NCBI RefSeq assembly: GCF_004010155.1
Contig: NZ_RRYH01000003.1
Coordinates: 248,001-312,000, forward strand
Reading direction: 5' to 3'
From: Solirhodobacter olei
GTDB taxonomy: Bacteria > Pseudomonadota > Alphaproteobacteria > Rhodobacterales > Rhodobacteraceae
DNA length: 64,000 nt
Numbering within the stretch: position 1 is the stretch's first letter; each line of letters begins with the position of its first letter. The notes under the pieces were generated by a model. The model was not told where the DNA came from, searched no databases, and was given only the letters and a program-made list of their open reading frames with translations. Below, piece by piece: positions 24,878 to 33,723 of this stretch. The position numbers and the translations under genes are program-made.

Positions 24878-25007
24878 TTCATGTATTAGTTGCAGATCAC
24901 TCTAGTCTATTCTTGTGTTGCAAGTAAAGGACGTATCGATATACTTGTCTCACGAAGGATGAACGCCGCCCCGAGGTGGCGTGGATGGAAGAACAGGGTT
25001 TCGCGCC
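24863..25007. promoter_or_regulatory. Divergent promoter region between fliF and fliL
   Basis: An AT-rich gap in a GC-rich region. It contains CAAGAATAG on the minus strand (24907-24915), identical to 14201-14209, and CAAGTAAAGGAC on the plus strand (24921-24932). Candidate regulator sites for both operons; no clear -35/-10 pair can be chosen by eye. Confidence 0.35.
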
Positions 25008-25589
25008 ATGACGGACGCAACCAGTGATGTCGCCACAGCAGAAGCCGAGGCCCCCAAGGGCTTTCTGGGCCGTCTTCTGGCGCGCAAGAAGCTGGTCATC
25101 ATCATCGCGGTGCTGCTGTTTCTGCTTGCGGCGGGCGGCGGCCTCTGGATGGCGATGGGCACGCGTGGGGTCACCGCGCTGGTGGGCGTCAAGCCCGCCG
25201 CGAAGGCCCAGGCCCACGCCCCGGCCGGCGTCGCCGGTGGCGATGCGCAGGGTGCGGCCCAGCCGACGGAGACGGAGATCCTGCCCTTCAAGGATATCGT
25301 GGTGAACATCTCCGGCAGCACGGCGACGGGGGCGACGACGACCCGCTTCCTGAAGATCGACCTCGACATGGTCTATGCCGCCTCGGCGGCCAACAAGGCG
25401 CTGATGGAGAAGAAGCAGCCCTATCTGCGCGACGCGATCGTGGGCTACCTGCGGCAGCTTTCCGAGGATGACCTGCGCGGGACGGACGGGCTGCTGCTGC
25501 TGAAGGCGGAGCTGTTGAAGCGGGCGCGCGCGGTGGTCGGCAGCGACGCGCCGCAGGAATTCCTCGTCGGCGATCTGGTGATGCAATGA
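25008..25589 (+). CDS. fliL: Flagellar basal-body associated protein FliL
   Basis: 193 residues: a cytoplasmic tail, one membrane helix (LVIIIAVLLFLLAAGGGLWMAMG), an Ala-rich linker and the FliL periplasmic domain (LPFKDIVVNISGSTATGATTTRFLKIDLDMVYA, then LRDAIVGYLRQLSEDDLRGTDGLLLLKAELLKRA). FliL surrounds and supports the stator. A GTG at 24981 would add nine residues; ATG 25008 is preferred. It overlaps fliM by 4 bp. Confidence 0.92.
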   Translation: MTDATSDVATAEAEAPKGFLGRLLARKKLVIIIAVLLFLLAAGGGLWMAMGTRGVTALVGVKPAAKAQAHAPAGVAGGDAQGAAQPTETEILPFKDIVVNISGSTATGATTTRFLKIDLDMVYAASAANKALMEKKQPYLRDAIVGYLRQLSEDDLRGTDGLLLLKAELLKRARAVVGSDAPQEFLVGDLVMQ

Positions 25590-26557
25590 CAAAGGCAGGA
25601 TCTGAAGGAGAGGCGGCAGTGACGGATCGGGTGGTTCCCGTCGAGGAACAGATCATCCAGATGTCGATGCTCAATTACGAGCCGCTGCCGATGCTGGAGG
25701 TGATCGCGGAGCGCTTCGTGCTGTCGCTCACCAGCTCACTGAAGACGCAGACGGCCTCGGTCGTCGACGTGAAGCTCTCCCGCTTCGATTACATGTCCTA
25801 TGCCGCGGCGATGGCGGAGCTGCCCGGGCAGGGGCTGATCGCGGTCTGCAATGCCGAACCGTGGGACAATTCGCTGCTGATGGCGATGGATTCGCGGTTC
25901 CTCTTCGCCGCGCTGGAGCTGATGCTGGGCGGGCAGCTGAACAAATCCACCGGCAAGGCCGCGACCAAGCCCGGCGGGCATACCTTCACCACGATCGAGC
26001 GGCGGATGGGCCAGAAGCTTGCGGAGCTGACGCTGGCCGAGCTGCGCGAGGGGATGCAGCAGGTCTCGGACGTGAACTTCGTCGTGGAACGCATGGAAAG
26101 CAATCCACATTTCGCGACCATCGCCCAGCCGAACAGCGCCGCCGTCCTGATGTCGCTGGATGTCGATTTCGAAGGCACCAAGGGCAGCGTGGCGATCATC
26201 ATTCCCTATGGCACTCTGGACCCGATCCGGCCGCTGCTGACCAAGGTGTTCTACGGCGAACGGTACGGCGACGACGCCTGGCGCAAGCATCTATCGGAGC
26301 GGATCGAGACCTCCACCGTCACGCTGACGGCGCTGCTGCACGAGCGCAGTTACCCGATGGCAGAGGTGCTCTGCTGGGCGGTGGGTGACACGATCGACCT
26401 GCGCCTGGAGGAAGACCATCCGGCCACGGTGCTCTGTTCCGGGGTGCCGATGTTCAAGGGTGTCCTGGGCAAGAAACAGAACGGGTCGTCCGCACTGCGG
26501 GTGACCGAAGATCTCAACGGAAGGGATGAACTGAGCCATGTTGTCGACCCTGATTAA
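25586..26557 (+). CDS. fliM: C-ring switch protein FliM, without the usual N-terminal CheY-binding peptide
   Basis: 323 residues. The middle domain is clear (LPMLEVIAERFVLSLTSSLKTQTASVVDVKLSRFDYMSYAAAM, RFLFAALELMLGG, FTTIERRMGQKLAELTLAELREG, PYGTLDPIRPLLTK), with a C-terminal SpoA domain (GDTIDLRLEEDHPATVLCSGVPMFKGVLGKK). The first 30 residues (MTKAGSEGEAAVTDRVVPVE) lack the LSQxEIDALL motif that binds phospho-CheY in most FliM proteins. The ATG overlaps the fliL stop (ATGA), so the start is well fixed. Confidence 0.94.
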   Translation: MTKAGSEGEAAVTDRVVPVEEQIIQMSMLNYEPLPMLEVIAERFVLSLTSSLKTQTASVVDVKLSRFDYMSYAAAMAELPGQGLIAVCNAEPWDNSLLMAMDSRFLFAALELMLGGQLNKSTGKAATKPGGHTFTTIERRMGQKLAELTLAELREGMQQVSDVNFVVERMESNPHFATIAQPNSAAVLMSLDVDFEGTKGSVAIIIPYGTLDPIRPLLTKVFYGERYGDDAWRKHLSERIETSTVTLTALLHERSYPMAEVLCWAVGDTIDLRLEEDHPATVLCSGVPMFKGVLGKKQNGSSALRVTEDLNGRDELSHVVDPD

Positions 26558-26909
26558 CCTCCTGTTCCTCGTGCTTCTGGCGGTCGTGATGGGCTATGGC
26601 GTCCTGCTCAGCCGACGGGTGAACCGGCTGATGGCGGCGCTGGCCGAACTGGGGCCGGCGGTGAAGGCCTTCTCTGACGCGGTGGAGAAATCCGAGCAGT
26701 CGGTGACCGCGATGAAGGCGGCGGCGGTGGAAGCCGGGCAGGGCGTGGCCCGCGAGGCCGAGGCGCTGCGCGAGAGCGCGGCGGCGGCGGCCTTCACCTC
26801 GATCCGCCGGCAGCCGATTGCCGGTATGACGCGGCTGACCGGCAAGTCGGAGCTGGTGAAGAGCTTCTTCGAGCGCGGCCGGGCGGTGGAGACCGCGCGG
26901 CAATGGTGA
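26538..26909 (+). CDS. DUF6468 flagellar-operon membrane protein
   Basis: 123 residues: an N-terminal membrane helix (LINLLFLVLLAVVMGYGVLLSRRVNRLM), then an amphipathic helix with coiled-coil character (AVKAFSDAVEKSEQSVTAMKAAAVEAGQGVAREAEALRESA). It overlaps fliM by 20 bp and the next gene by 7 bp. Proteins of this shape are found between fliM and motE-like genes across alphaproteobacteria. Function not established. Confidence 0.75.
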   Translation: MLSTLINLLFLVLLAVVMGYGVLLSRRVNRLMAALAELGPAVKAFSDAVEKSEQSVTAMKAAAVEAGQGVAREAEALRESAAAAAFTSIRRQPIAGMTRLTGKSELVKSFFERGRAVETARQW

Positions 26910-27541
26910 GGCTGCCGACAGTCCGGACGCTGTTCTGGCTTCTGGCGCTGGCCGGTGCGGCCAAGGCGGCGACCGGGTTCGCCGCGCCCGATGCGGCGGC
27001 GCCCCGCGCGCGGCTGATCCTGGCCTCGGCGACCGTCCCGGCGGGCGGGGCGGCGGGGGGCGCGGCCAAGCCCGCGGCCAGCCCGGCGGCGGCCGCGCCC
27101 GGCGGCTGCGACACCCCTGAAAGCCTGCTGCAATCGGTGCGGCAGGAACGGGCGCTTCTGGCCAAGGAGAAGTCCGCTCTCGACGCCCGCTCGGCCAAGC
27201 TGGACCTCGCCAAGCAGGGCATCGACGCCGAGACACAGCGACTGGGCGAGCTGAAGACGACGGTGCAGGGGCTGCTCGACAAAGCCAAGCAGGCGCATAG
27301 CGCCGATGTCGACCGGCTGGTGAAGCTCTATCAGGCGATGAAACCCGCCGCTGCGGCGGGGATGCTGGATTCGGTCGATCTGCAGGTGGCGGTGATGGTG
27401 CTGGCAACGATGAAGGCCCGCAATGCGGCGCAGATCATGGCGCAGATGGCGCCGGACCGGGTGCAGGCGATCTCCAAGATCATCCTCGACCGCAACAAGC
27501 TGCCGGGCGACCAGAACCAGGTGGTGGTGCAGGTAAACTGA
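26903..27541 (+). CDS. MotE-like periplasmic chaperone-type protein
   Basis: 212 residues: a signal or anchor helix (TLFWLLALAGAAKAATG), an Ala/Gly/Pro linker, a coiled coil (ESLLQSVRQERALLAKEKSALDARSAKLDLAKQGIDAETQRLGELK), and an MgtE-N/FliG-like helical domain (VDRLVKLYQAMKPAAAAGMLDSVDLQVAVMVLATMKARNAAQIMAQMAPDRVQAISKII). In rhizobia MotE, of the same plan, is a periplasmic chaperone for MotC. Last gene of fliL-fliM-DUF6468-motE-like. It ends 17 bp from the convergent pyrD. Confidence 0.75.
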   Translation: MVRLPTVRTLFWLLALAGAAKAATGFAAPDAAAPRARLILASATVPAGGAAGGAAKPAASPAAAAPGGCDTPESLLQSVRQERALLAKEKSALDARSAKLDLAKQGIDAETQRLGELKTTVQGLLDKAKQAHSADVDRLVKLYQAMKPAAAAGMLDSVDLQVAVMVLATMKARNAAQIMAQMAPDRVQAISKIILDRNKLPGDQNQVVVQVN

Positions 27542-27558
27542 AGCGGGGCGAGGCGGCG

Positions 27559-28617
27559 CTAGAGCCAGTCGCTCCGGCCGGTGCCGACAGCCTCCTCCAC
27601 GGTGTCGAACCCTTCCAGGGCGAGGAGCGCGTCGAGGTCGCGGGCGATGCGCGGGACGAGGCCGAGCCCCTCATAGGCCATCGCGGTGTAGAGCTGTACG
27701 GCAGAGGCCCCGGCACGGATCTTGGCATAGGCCTGATCGGCGGAGGCGATGCCGCCGACCCCGATCAGCGGCAGCTTGCCTGCCGTCAGCTGGGAAAGCC
27801 GGGCGAGAATCCGCGTGGACTTTTCGAACAATGGCGCCCCGGATAACCCACCCTTCTCACCAAAATTTGCACTTTTCAAACCTTCACGCGCCAAGGTGGT
27901 GTTTGTCGCGATGATCGCGTCGATGCCCGAGGCCAGCGCGACCTCGGCCACGTCCTCCAGCCCCTGCGGGTCCAGGTCGGGGGCGATCTTCAGGAAGATC
28001 GGGATGGCGCGGGGCAGGGCGGCGCGGGCCTCGACCACGCCGGCGAGGAGTGCGGCGAGCGCTGCCTTGCCCTGCAGGTCGCGCAGCCGCTCGGTGTTGG
28101 GCGAGGAGACATTGACGGTGGCGAAATCGATATGAGGGCCGCAGGTCGCCAGCACCTCGGCGAAGTCGCGGGCGCGGTTCTCACTGTCCTTGTTGGCGCC
28201 GAGGTTGAGACCGATCGGAAGTCCCGCGGGTTTCCGGGCAAGCCGGGAGGCGATGACGGCGGCGCCGTCGTTGTTGAAGCCGAAGCGGTTGATGGCGGCA
28301 CGGTCCTCGGTCAGCCGGAAGAGCCGGGGGCGCGGATTGCCGGGCTGCGGCCGGGGCGTGGCGGCGCCGACCTCCAGAAAGCCGAAGCCCGCCCGGGCGA
28401 GGGGGGCGAGGGCGACGGCGTTCTTGTCATAGCCCGCGGCGAGGCCGATCGGGTTGGCCAGGTGCAGCCCCGCGACCGTCGTCGCCAGCCGGGGCGAGAC
28501 GTAGGGCTTCGGCAGCGGGGCGAGGCCCGAGCGCAGGGCCATAAGCGAAAGCGTATGGGCCCGCTCCGGGTCGACCCGGTGCAGAAGCGCGAGGCCCGCG
28601 CATTCGATCAGGCTCAC
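27559..28617 (-). CDS. pyrD: Dihydroorotate dehydrogenase (quinone), class 2
   Basis: 352 residues. It oxidises dihydroorotate to orotate in pyrimidine synthesis and passes electrons to quinone at the inner membrane. FMN and substrate motifs: [65 protein letters not shown] (catalytic Ser), [52 protein letters not shown]. The N-terminal helix typical of class 2 is present. The start is a GTG that overlaps the DUF952 stop (GTGA). Confidence 0.96.
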   Translation of the reverse strand: MSLIECAGLALLHRVDPERAHTLSLMALRSGLAPLPKPYVSPRLATTVAGLHLANPIGLAAGYDKNAVALAPLARAGFGFLEVGAATPRPQPGNPRPRLFRLTEDRAAINRFGFNNDGAAVIASRLARKPAGLPIGLNLGANKDSENRARDFAEVLATCGPHIDFATVNVSSPNTERLRDLQGKAALAALLAGVVEARAALPRAIPIFLKIAPDLDPQGLEDVAEVALASGIDAIIATNTTLAREGLKSANFGEKGGLSGAPLFEKSTRILARLSQLTAGKLPLIGVGGIASADQAYAKIRAGASAVQLYTAMAYEGLGLVPRIARDLDALLALEGFDTVEEAVGTGRSDWL

Positions 28618-28952
28618 GGCATGCCCGCCGGGAAGATATGGCCGGTCGCGCCCAGCGGCAGCGATTTGTCCCAGACCACCTCGGTGATCCGCAGCGTCCG
28701 GTAGAGATGGGGGAAGAGCGCGCCGCCGCGCGAGGGTTCCCATTTCAGCATCGGGCCAAGGCCGTCGGCCTCCACCGCGACGAGGACGAGGTCGCTTTCG
28801 GTGGCGAAATGCTTCGCCGCCGTCTCGGCCACCTGGCCAAGGGTGGAGAAGTGGATGAAGCCGTCGGCCAGGTCGATCGGGGCGCCCGCAGTCTCGCCCG
28901 CGTCGCGGAAATCGTCCCATTCCGGGCGGCGAAAGATCTTGTAGATCAGCAT
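28614..28952 (-). CDS. DUF952 family protein
   Basis: 112 residues: [82 protein letters not shown]. This is the DUF952 pattern (GFIHfS, LkWE, FPHlY). The function of the family is unknown. ATG 28952 follows GGAGGGG; an in-frame ATG at 29015 adds only unrelated residues. It overlaps pyrD by 4 bp, a pairing I associate with alphaproteobacteria. Confidence 0.88.
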   Translation of the reverse strand: MLIYKIFRRPEWDDFRDAGETAGAPIDLADGFIHFSTLGQVAETAAKHFATESDLVLVAVEADGLGPMLKWEPSRGGALFPHLYRTLRITEVVWDKSLPLGATGHIFPAGMP

Positions 28953-29355
28953 GCCGGCCCCTCCGCTGGCTGCCACTTCACCCCGCTGTGCGACGGCGGC
29001 GCTGCGCGGCGCCACAGGCCGGGGATGCCCGCGACCCGACGGCCCGGCAGCTCTTTTCTGATGCTCACGATCATGGCGGCCCTTCTCTTCGCGGCCCGGC
29101 CGGCCGAATGTGCCCGGTTTGGATGCCCGATCCGGGGGGCCGGGTCAATATTGGCCCGCCGGGCGGAGCGGCCGCGCCCAGGCGGAAGGTGCTGAAAGAA
29201 TGGGCGGCCGCCGCGTGCGGCGCCCCCTGGTGCCGCCGTCATCGCCCTGTCACCCTGCGCTGTCAGGAGGGGGTGGGGCCGGTGCCCGGATCGGCTTTGA
29301 CTTGGGGTGCCGCTCTCGGCAAGCTCACCGGATGTTCAACGAGGGGAGACTCGGA
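28953..29355. other. 403-bp gap before the UshA-like gene
   Basis: No confident gene. One 56-codon + strand ORF (29025-29195, MPATRRPGSSFLMLTIMAAL...) has a hydrophobic signal-like stretch but no clear ribosome site and an Arg-rich tail. It must hold the divergent promoters of the DUF952-pyrD pair and of the UshA-like gene; no convincing -35/-10 was found by eye. Confidence 0.4.
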
Positions 29356-30882
29356 ATGCAACGCAGTAGAAGCAGAATCGCCGTGGCGCTGGTCGCGGCC
29401 ACGGCGCTTTCCGGCCTCGCAGCACCGCCCGTGCTTGCCGCAGACAGCCATGTGAAGCTGACCATTCTCGGCGTCGGCGACCTCTACAATTTTGATGCCG
29501 GCAAGGTGCGGGGCGGTTTTGCCCGGCTGAATGCGCTGGCCAAGGCGGAGAAAGCGAAGAACCCGAATTTCCTTTATGTTTTTGACGGGGACATGCTGTC
29601 GCCCTCGCTGCTTTCGGGCCTCGACAAGGGCGAGAATACGATCACGCTGACCAATATCGTGCCCTTCGACATCGCCGTGCCCGGCAACCACGAGTTCGAC
29701 TTCGGTCCGGCCAATTTCTTCGCCAAGGTGAAGGACTCGAAATACCCCTGGGCCACGGTCACGATCACCGAACCTGACGGGTCGCAGCCTCCCGGCCTTT
29801 CCCGGGTGATGTGGAAGACGATCGCCGGGCTGAAGATCGCGCTGATTCCGATCTCGGAGGATGACACGCCTACCGTGTCGAGCCCGGGCGACCTGAAGTT
29901 CCTGCCCTCGGTCCCCACCGGCATCGCCGCGGCGAAGGCGGCGCGCAAGGAGGGGGCGGACCTGGTGATCGCGGTGGCGCAGACGCCGCACACCCAGGAT
30001 TTCGAGCTGATGGCCTCGCACGCCTTCGACGTGATCATGTCGGGCGATGACCATGATTACATGACCGCCTATGACGGCATCACCGCCTATGTCGAGACCT
30101 CGATCGACGCGCAATACATGGATCCGCTCGACCTCAACATCACGGTGAGCGAGAAGAACGGCAAGAAGGTGGTGAAGTGGACGCCGGACTTCCGCTTCGT
30201 CGATACCGCCACGGTGAAGCCCGATCCCGAGACGCAGAAGGTGATCGACGGGCTGAAGAAGAAGCTCGACAAGAACCTCGGCGTGGTGATCGGGGTGACG
30301 GATGTGAAGCTGGACTCGCGGCGCAACGTGGTGCGGAGCGAAGAGAGCTCGATGGGCGATCTGGTCGCGGATTCGATGAAGGTGGCCACCGGCGCCGACA
30401 TCGCCATCACCAACGGCGGCGGGATCCGGGGCGACAAGGTCTACGAGCCGGGCACGAAGCTTACCCGCAAGGATGTGCTGACCGAGCTGCCCTTCGGCAA
30501 CAAGACGGTGGTGACCGAGATCCCGGGCAGCCAGGTGCTCGCCGCGCTGGAGAACGGCTTCAGCCAGGTCGAGAACGGTGCGGGGCGGTTCCCGCAGATC
30601 TCCGGCATGAACGTGGTCTGGGACCCGAGCGCGCCGCCGGGCTCGCGCGTGGCCTCGGTCAAGGTGGGCGGGCAGCCCCTCGACAAGGCCAAGCTCTACA
30701 AGGTCGCGACCAACGATTACATGCTGGACGGCGGGGACGGCTATACCGCGCTGGGCGGCGGCAAGGTGGTGGTGAACGCGACCGCCGGCGGGCTGATGGC
30801 CAATGACGTGATGACCTTCATCGAGAAGGTCGGCCATGTCACCGAGCAGGTCGACGGGCGGATCAAGAAGGTCGGTGGCTGA
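29356..30882 (+). CDS. Periplasmic UshA-like metallophosphatase/5'-nucleotidase with altered metal site
   Basis: 508 residues: signal peptide (IAVALVAATALSGLAAPPVLAAD), an N-terminal calcineurin-like phosphoesterase domain, and a C-terminal 5'-nucleotidase domain (SMGDLVADSMKVATGADIAITNGGGIRGD, LPFGNKTVVTEIPGSQVLAALENG, YKVATNDYMLDGGDGY). Metal-site motifs retained are FDGDM (Asp79), GNHEFDFG (Asn111, His112), His212 and His233. The first motif is GVGDLYN, so the DxH His is Tyr44, and GHxH is GDDH, with Asp231. Such changes could alter the metal or the activity. ATG 29356 follows GAGGGGAG. It is probably secreted to salvage phosphate from nucleotides, but the substrate is unproven. Confidence 0.85.
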   Translation: MQRSRSRIAVALVAATALSGLAAPPVLAADSHVKLTILGVGDLYNFDAGKVRGGFARLNALAKAEKAKNPNFLYVFDGDMLSPSLLSGLDKGENTITLTNIVPFDIAVPGNHEFDFGPANFFAKVKDSKYPWATVTITEPDGSQPPGLSRVMWKTIAGLKIALIPISEDDTPTVSSPGDLKFLPSVPTGIAAAKAARKEGADLVIAVAQTPHTQDFELMASHAFDVIMSGDDHDYMTAYDGITAYVETSIDAQYMDPLDLNITVSEKNGKKVVKWTPDFRFVDTATVKPDPETQKVIDGLKKKLDKNLGVVIGVTDVKLDSRRNVVRSEESSMGDLVADSMKVATGADIAITNGGGIRGDKVYEPGTKLTRKDVLTELPFGNKTVVTEIPGSQVLAALENGFSQVENGAGRFPQISGMNVVWDPSAPPGSRVASVKVGGQPLDKAKLYKVATNDYMLDGGDGYTALGGGKVVVNATAGGLMANDVMTFIEKVGHVTEQVDGRIKKVGG

Positions 30883-30972
30883 GGACGTCGCTCAGGTGCG
30901 ACAGGGCGGGGCTGTGCTGCCCGCCCGATCCTCTGGCCGCGAAGGAGGGCAGTGCCCGCCCCTCCGGGCGGT

Positions 30973-31015
30973 CGGGCGCTGCCCGGTGGTGCTGCGCACC
31001 ACGCATTGGGCGGGG
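30973..31015. repeat. 43-bp intergenic repeat, copy 2 of family B
   Basis: Matches 3764-3806 at about 34 of 43 positions. It sits about 90 bp behind the UshA-like gene in a 213-bp intergenic stretch that contains nothing else except a terminator for the opposite strand. Confidence 0.55.
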
Positions 31016-31023
31016 GGCTCATG

Positions 31024-31055
31024 AAAAGAGCCATGTCGGTTGCCCGGCATGGCTC
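31024..31055 (-). terminator. Rho-independent terminator of the ClC transporter gene
   Basis: On the minus strand a 12-bp stem starting GAGCCATG (one G-T pair, 4-nt loop) is followed directly by TTTT. It lies about 40 bp after the stop codon of the minus-strand ClC gene. Confidence 0.75.
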
Positions 31056-31095
31056 GTGATCGTGGATGCCTGGTCGCGGCTCCGTCCATCCCGCG

Positions 31096-32481
31096 TCAGG
31101 AGACGGCCGGGGTCGCTGTCTCCGGCGCGGGGGCCGTGCTCTCCGCGCGGCGGCGGCGGATCGCGTCGGCGGTGAAGTCGCGCGACAGGCCGTGATAGAG
31201 CGGCGCCGGCGAGATCATCCGGGAGACCCCGAAACCGATCATCGCGGAGGCCATGATGGGCACCAGGTTGGCGTTGTTGTCGGTCATCTCGACGATGATC
31301 ACGAAGGCGGTCATCGGCGCCTGCACGACGCCCGCGAAATAGCCCGCCATGCCAAGCACCGCCGCCAGCCCGACGCTGGAGCCGAGGATCGTGCCGATGG
31401 TGGAGCCGAGCCCCGCGCCTACGGCAAGCGACGGGGCAAAGAGGCCGCCCGGGATGCCGGAGAGGGTGGAGGCGATGGTGGCGATGAACTTGGTGATGAA
31501 GAAGGTCGACGGCAGCGCCGTGCCCTCGATCGCGCCGCGGGCCTGGGAATAGCCGGTGCCGAAGGTCGCGCCCCCGGTGGCGACGCCGATCCCGGCGACG
31601 AGGAGGCCGGCGGTCAGCGCCACGGCGGCGACCTTCCAGAGCGGCGCGACGCTGCGCCAGCGCCGCAGCGACTTGGTGATGAACAGCACCCCGCCGGAGA
31701 ACAGAGCGCCGAGCGCGCCGCCGACCACGCCACAGGTGACGATCAGCGGCCAGTCGCCCGGGAAGGTGGTGAACTGCGCGGCGATCCCGTGATAGGTGCC
31801 GAAATAGGTGTAGTTGCCGACCAGAGCGAGCGCCGAGATACCGGAGATGATCACGGTATAAAGGACGATGCCGTTGGTGCGGGCCTGGTAGGAGCGGCTC
31901 ATCTCCTCGATCGCGAAGACGACCCCGGCGAGCGGCGTGTTGAACGCAGCGGCGATCCCGGCGGCGGAGCCAGCGAGGATCAGCCCGCGGGCATGAACCA
32001 GCCGGCCGATCTTGGCGACCTTCAGCATCATCGCCGCGCCGATCTGAACGGTCGGGCCTTCGCGGCCGATCGAGGCGCCGGCGCAGAGTGCGAGGATGGT
32101 CATCACGACCTTGCCGATCACCACCTTCATCGTCAGGTAGCCGCCGCGCTCCTCGTCCTCATGCAGGTGCCGGGCCGCGATCACCTGCGGGATGCCGGAC
32201 CCCTGGGCGCCCTCGAACTGCAGCTTGGTGGCAATGGCGCAGGCCAGGAAGACCACGGGGGTCAGCACGATCGGGATGTAGGAATGCCAGCCACCACCGC
32301 CGGTGATGCCCTCGAAAACCTTCTGGGCCATGTCGGCGACGCTGGCGAAGATCGAGGAGATCACGCCGATGGCAAGTGCGCCGACCCAGAACACCAGCCG
32401 CGCGCGCCAGTGTCGCGACGAGCCCACAAGGGCCCGCGACCGCCGCAAAACCCTCAAACGCCCGTACCGCTGCCCGGCCAT
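31096..32481 (-). CDS. clcA: ClC-family chloride channel / H+-Cl- antiporter
   Basis: 461 residues with about 10 or more membrane helices and the ClC selectivity motifs: GSGIP (94-98), GREGP (139-143) with the gating Glu141, and GGLFAPSLAVGAGLG. A Glu-Glu pair in AIEEMSRS (192-193) sits at the position of the proton-pathway glutamate of exchangers, which favours an antiporter over a channel. No C-terminal CBS domains. It probably acts in ion balance or acid resistance. It stands alone, with its own terminator. Confidence 0.92.
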   Translation of the reverse strand: MAGQRYGRLRVLRRSRALVGSSRHWRARLVFWVGALAIGVISSIFASVADMAQKVFEGITGGGGWHSYIPIVLTPVVFLACAIATKLQFEGAQGSGIPQVIAARHLHEDEERGGYLTMKVVIGKVVMTILALCAGASIGREGPTVQIGAAMMLKVAKIGRLVHARGLILAGSAAGIAAAFNTPLAGVVFAIEEMSRSYQARTNGIVLYTVIISGISALALVGNYTYFGTYHGIAAQFTTFPGDWPLIVTCGVVGGALGALFSGGVLFITKSLRRWRSVAPLWKVAAVALTAGLLVAGIGVATGGATFGTGYSQARGAIEGTALPSTFFITKFIATIASTLSGIPGGLFAPSLAVGAGLGSTIGTILGSSVGLAAVLGMAGYFAGVVQAPMTAFVIIVEMTDNNANLVPIMASAMIGFGVSRMISPAPLYHGLSRDFTADAIRRRRAESTAPAPETATPAVS

Positions 32482-32732
32482 TGCGACCCTCCGTCATTGC
32501 CTGCGAAGCCGATGCACCTTTGGCCGCTTGGCTGCAACCCCCTTTGCCGGGGCGTGCCGGGAATGGGTGCGAAAACCGGGGGTATGAGGGGGTAAACCGA
32601 CCCCAGGGGCCGGGGCTGCGGCATTTTGGCCCAGCCCTTGCCTTCTTGGTTCTGCGCTGCGGCGAAGACGCTTCCAGGGGGCGCGAATCTCTGCGCGGTA
32701 ACGTCAAGTCACTTTTCGGATGGCGGGCGGGA

Positions 32733-33722
32733 TCAGGCCCCGCCGATCCGACCGCCGAGCTCCTCCTCGACATGCTGACGGATGATCGCGTCAAAGCTGG
32801 CGTCCGGCCGGAAGCCCAGGTCGCGGGCGCGGGCGGTGTCGAAGTCGCGCGGCCAGCCCGCAACGATGCGGGCCACGGCCTCGTCCGGCGCCTCGCGGAT
32901 CAGCTTCACCGCCGCGGGCCCGGCGACCCGCTCCAGTGCCGCGATCTCCTCGGCCACGGTGGCGGAGAGGCCGGGCGCGCTGAGGCAGCGGCGGGCGCCG
33001 AGCTCTGCGGTGTCGAGCGTGGCGGCATGGGTCAGGTAGCCCACCGCCGCGCGGGGGGAGCAGAACCAGTGCCGCGTCTCGCGCGGGACCGGGAGCGTCG
33101 CCTCCATCCCCACCAGCGGCTCGCGCAGGATGGAGGAGAAAAAGCCCGAGGCGGCCTTGTTCGGCTTGCCGGGCCGGATCACCACCGTCGGCAGGCGGAT
33201 GCCGATCCCATCGAGGAACCCTCGGCGGGAATAGTCGTTCAGCAGGAGCTCGCCGATCGCCTTCTGGGTGCCGTAGCTGGTCAGCGGGGCCAGCAGGAAG
33301 CGGTCGCCGATCTTGTCGGGGAAGGGCGCGCCGAAGACGGCGATGGAGGAGGTGAAGACGACACGCGGGCAATAGGGCTCCTTCGCGCCTTCGGCCCGGA
33401 TCGCTTCGAAGAGGTAGCGCGTGCCGTCGAGGTTGATGGCATAGCCCTTGTCGAAATCCGCCTCGGCCTCGCCGGAGACGACGGCGGCGAGGTGGAAGAT
33501 CACGTCGGGGCGGCGGGCGACGAGGGACGGGGCGGTGGCCGGGTCGGAAAGGTCGCAGGCCAGCACCTTCACCGGCAAGTCGGTTTCCGGCTGCGGCGGC
33601 TCGACGATATCGGCGAGCGTCAGCCGGTCGATGCCATGGCCGCGGATGCCGCCATGGGAGAGCAGTTCGGCGGTGAGTTTTCGGCCGACCATGCCGGCCG
33701 CGCCGATGATGAGGACGTGCAT
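32733..33722 (-). CDS. denD: D-erythronate dehydrogenase-like NAD epimerase/dehydratase family protein
   Basis: 329 residues, extended SDR fold: Rossmann motif IGAAGMVGRKL, HLAAVVSGEAEADFDKGYAINLDGT, and the catalytic pair YGTQK (SYGTQKAIGE). The sequence type (LLNDYSRRGFLDGIGIRLPTVVIRPGKPNKAASGFFSSILREPL) is that of DenD, which oxidises D-erythronate at C2 in tetronate breakdown. It follows the 3-hydroxyisobutyrate-dehydrogenase family gene by one base. An isomerase of the same pathway is divergent next door, supporting the assignment. Confidence 0.85.
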   Translation of the reverse strand: MHVLIIGAAGMVGRKLTAELLSHGGIRGHGIDRLTLADIVEPPQPETDLPVKVLACDLSDPATAPSLVARRPDVIFHLAAVVSGEAEADFDKGYAINLDGTRYLFEAIRAEGAKEPYCPRVVFTSSIAVFGAPFPDKIGDRFLLAPLTSYGTQKAIGELLLNDYSRRGFLDGIGIRLPTVVIRPGKPNKAASGFFSSILREPLVGMEATLPVPRETRHWFCSPRAAVGYLTHAATLDTAELGARRCLSAPGLSATVAEEIAALERVAGPAAVKLIREAPDEAVARIVAGWPRDFDTARARDLGFRPDASFDAIIRQHVEEELGGRIGGA

Positions 33723-33723
33723 G

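Noticed and set aside
29025-29195. 56-codon ORF with a signal-like stretch
   Set aside because: Arg/Pro-rich tail, no clear ribosome site, no recognisable family; not listed as a gene.
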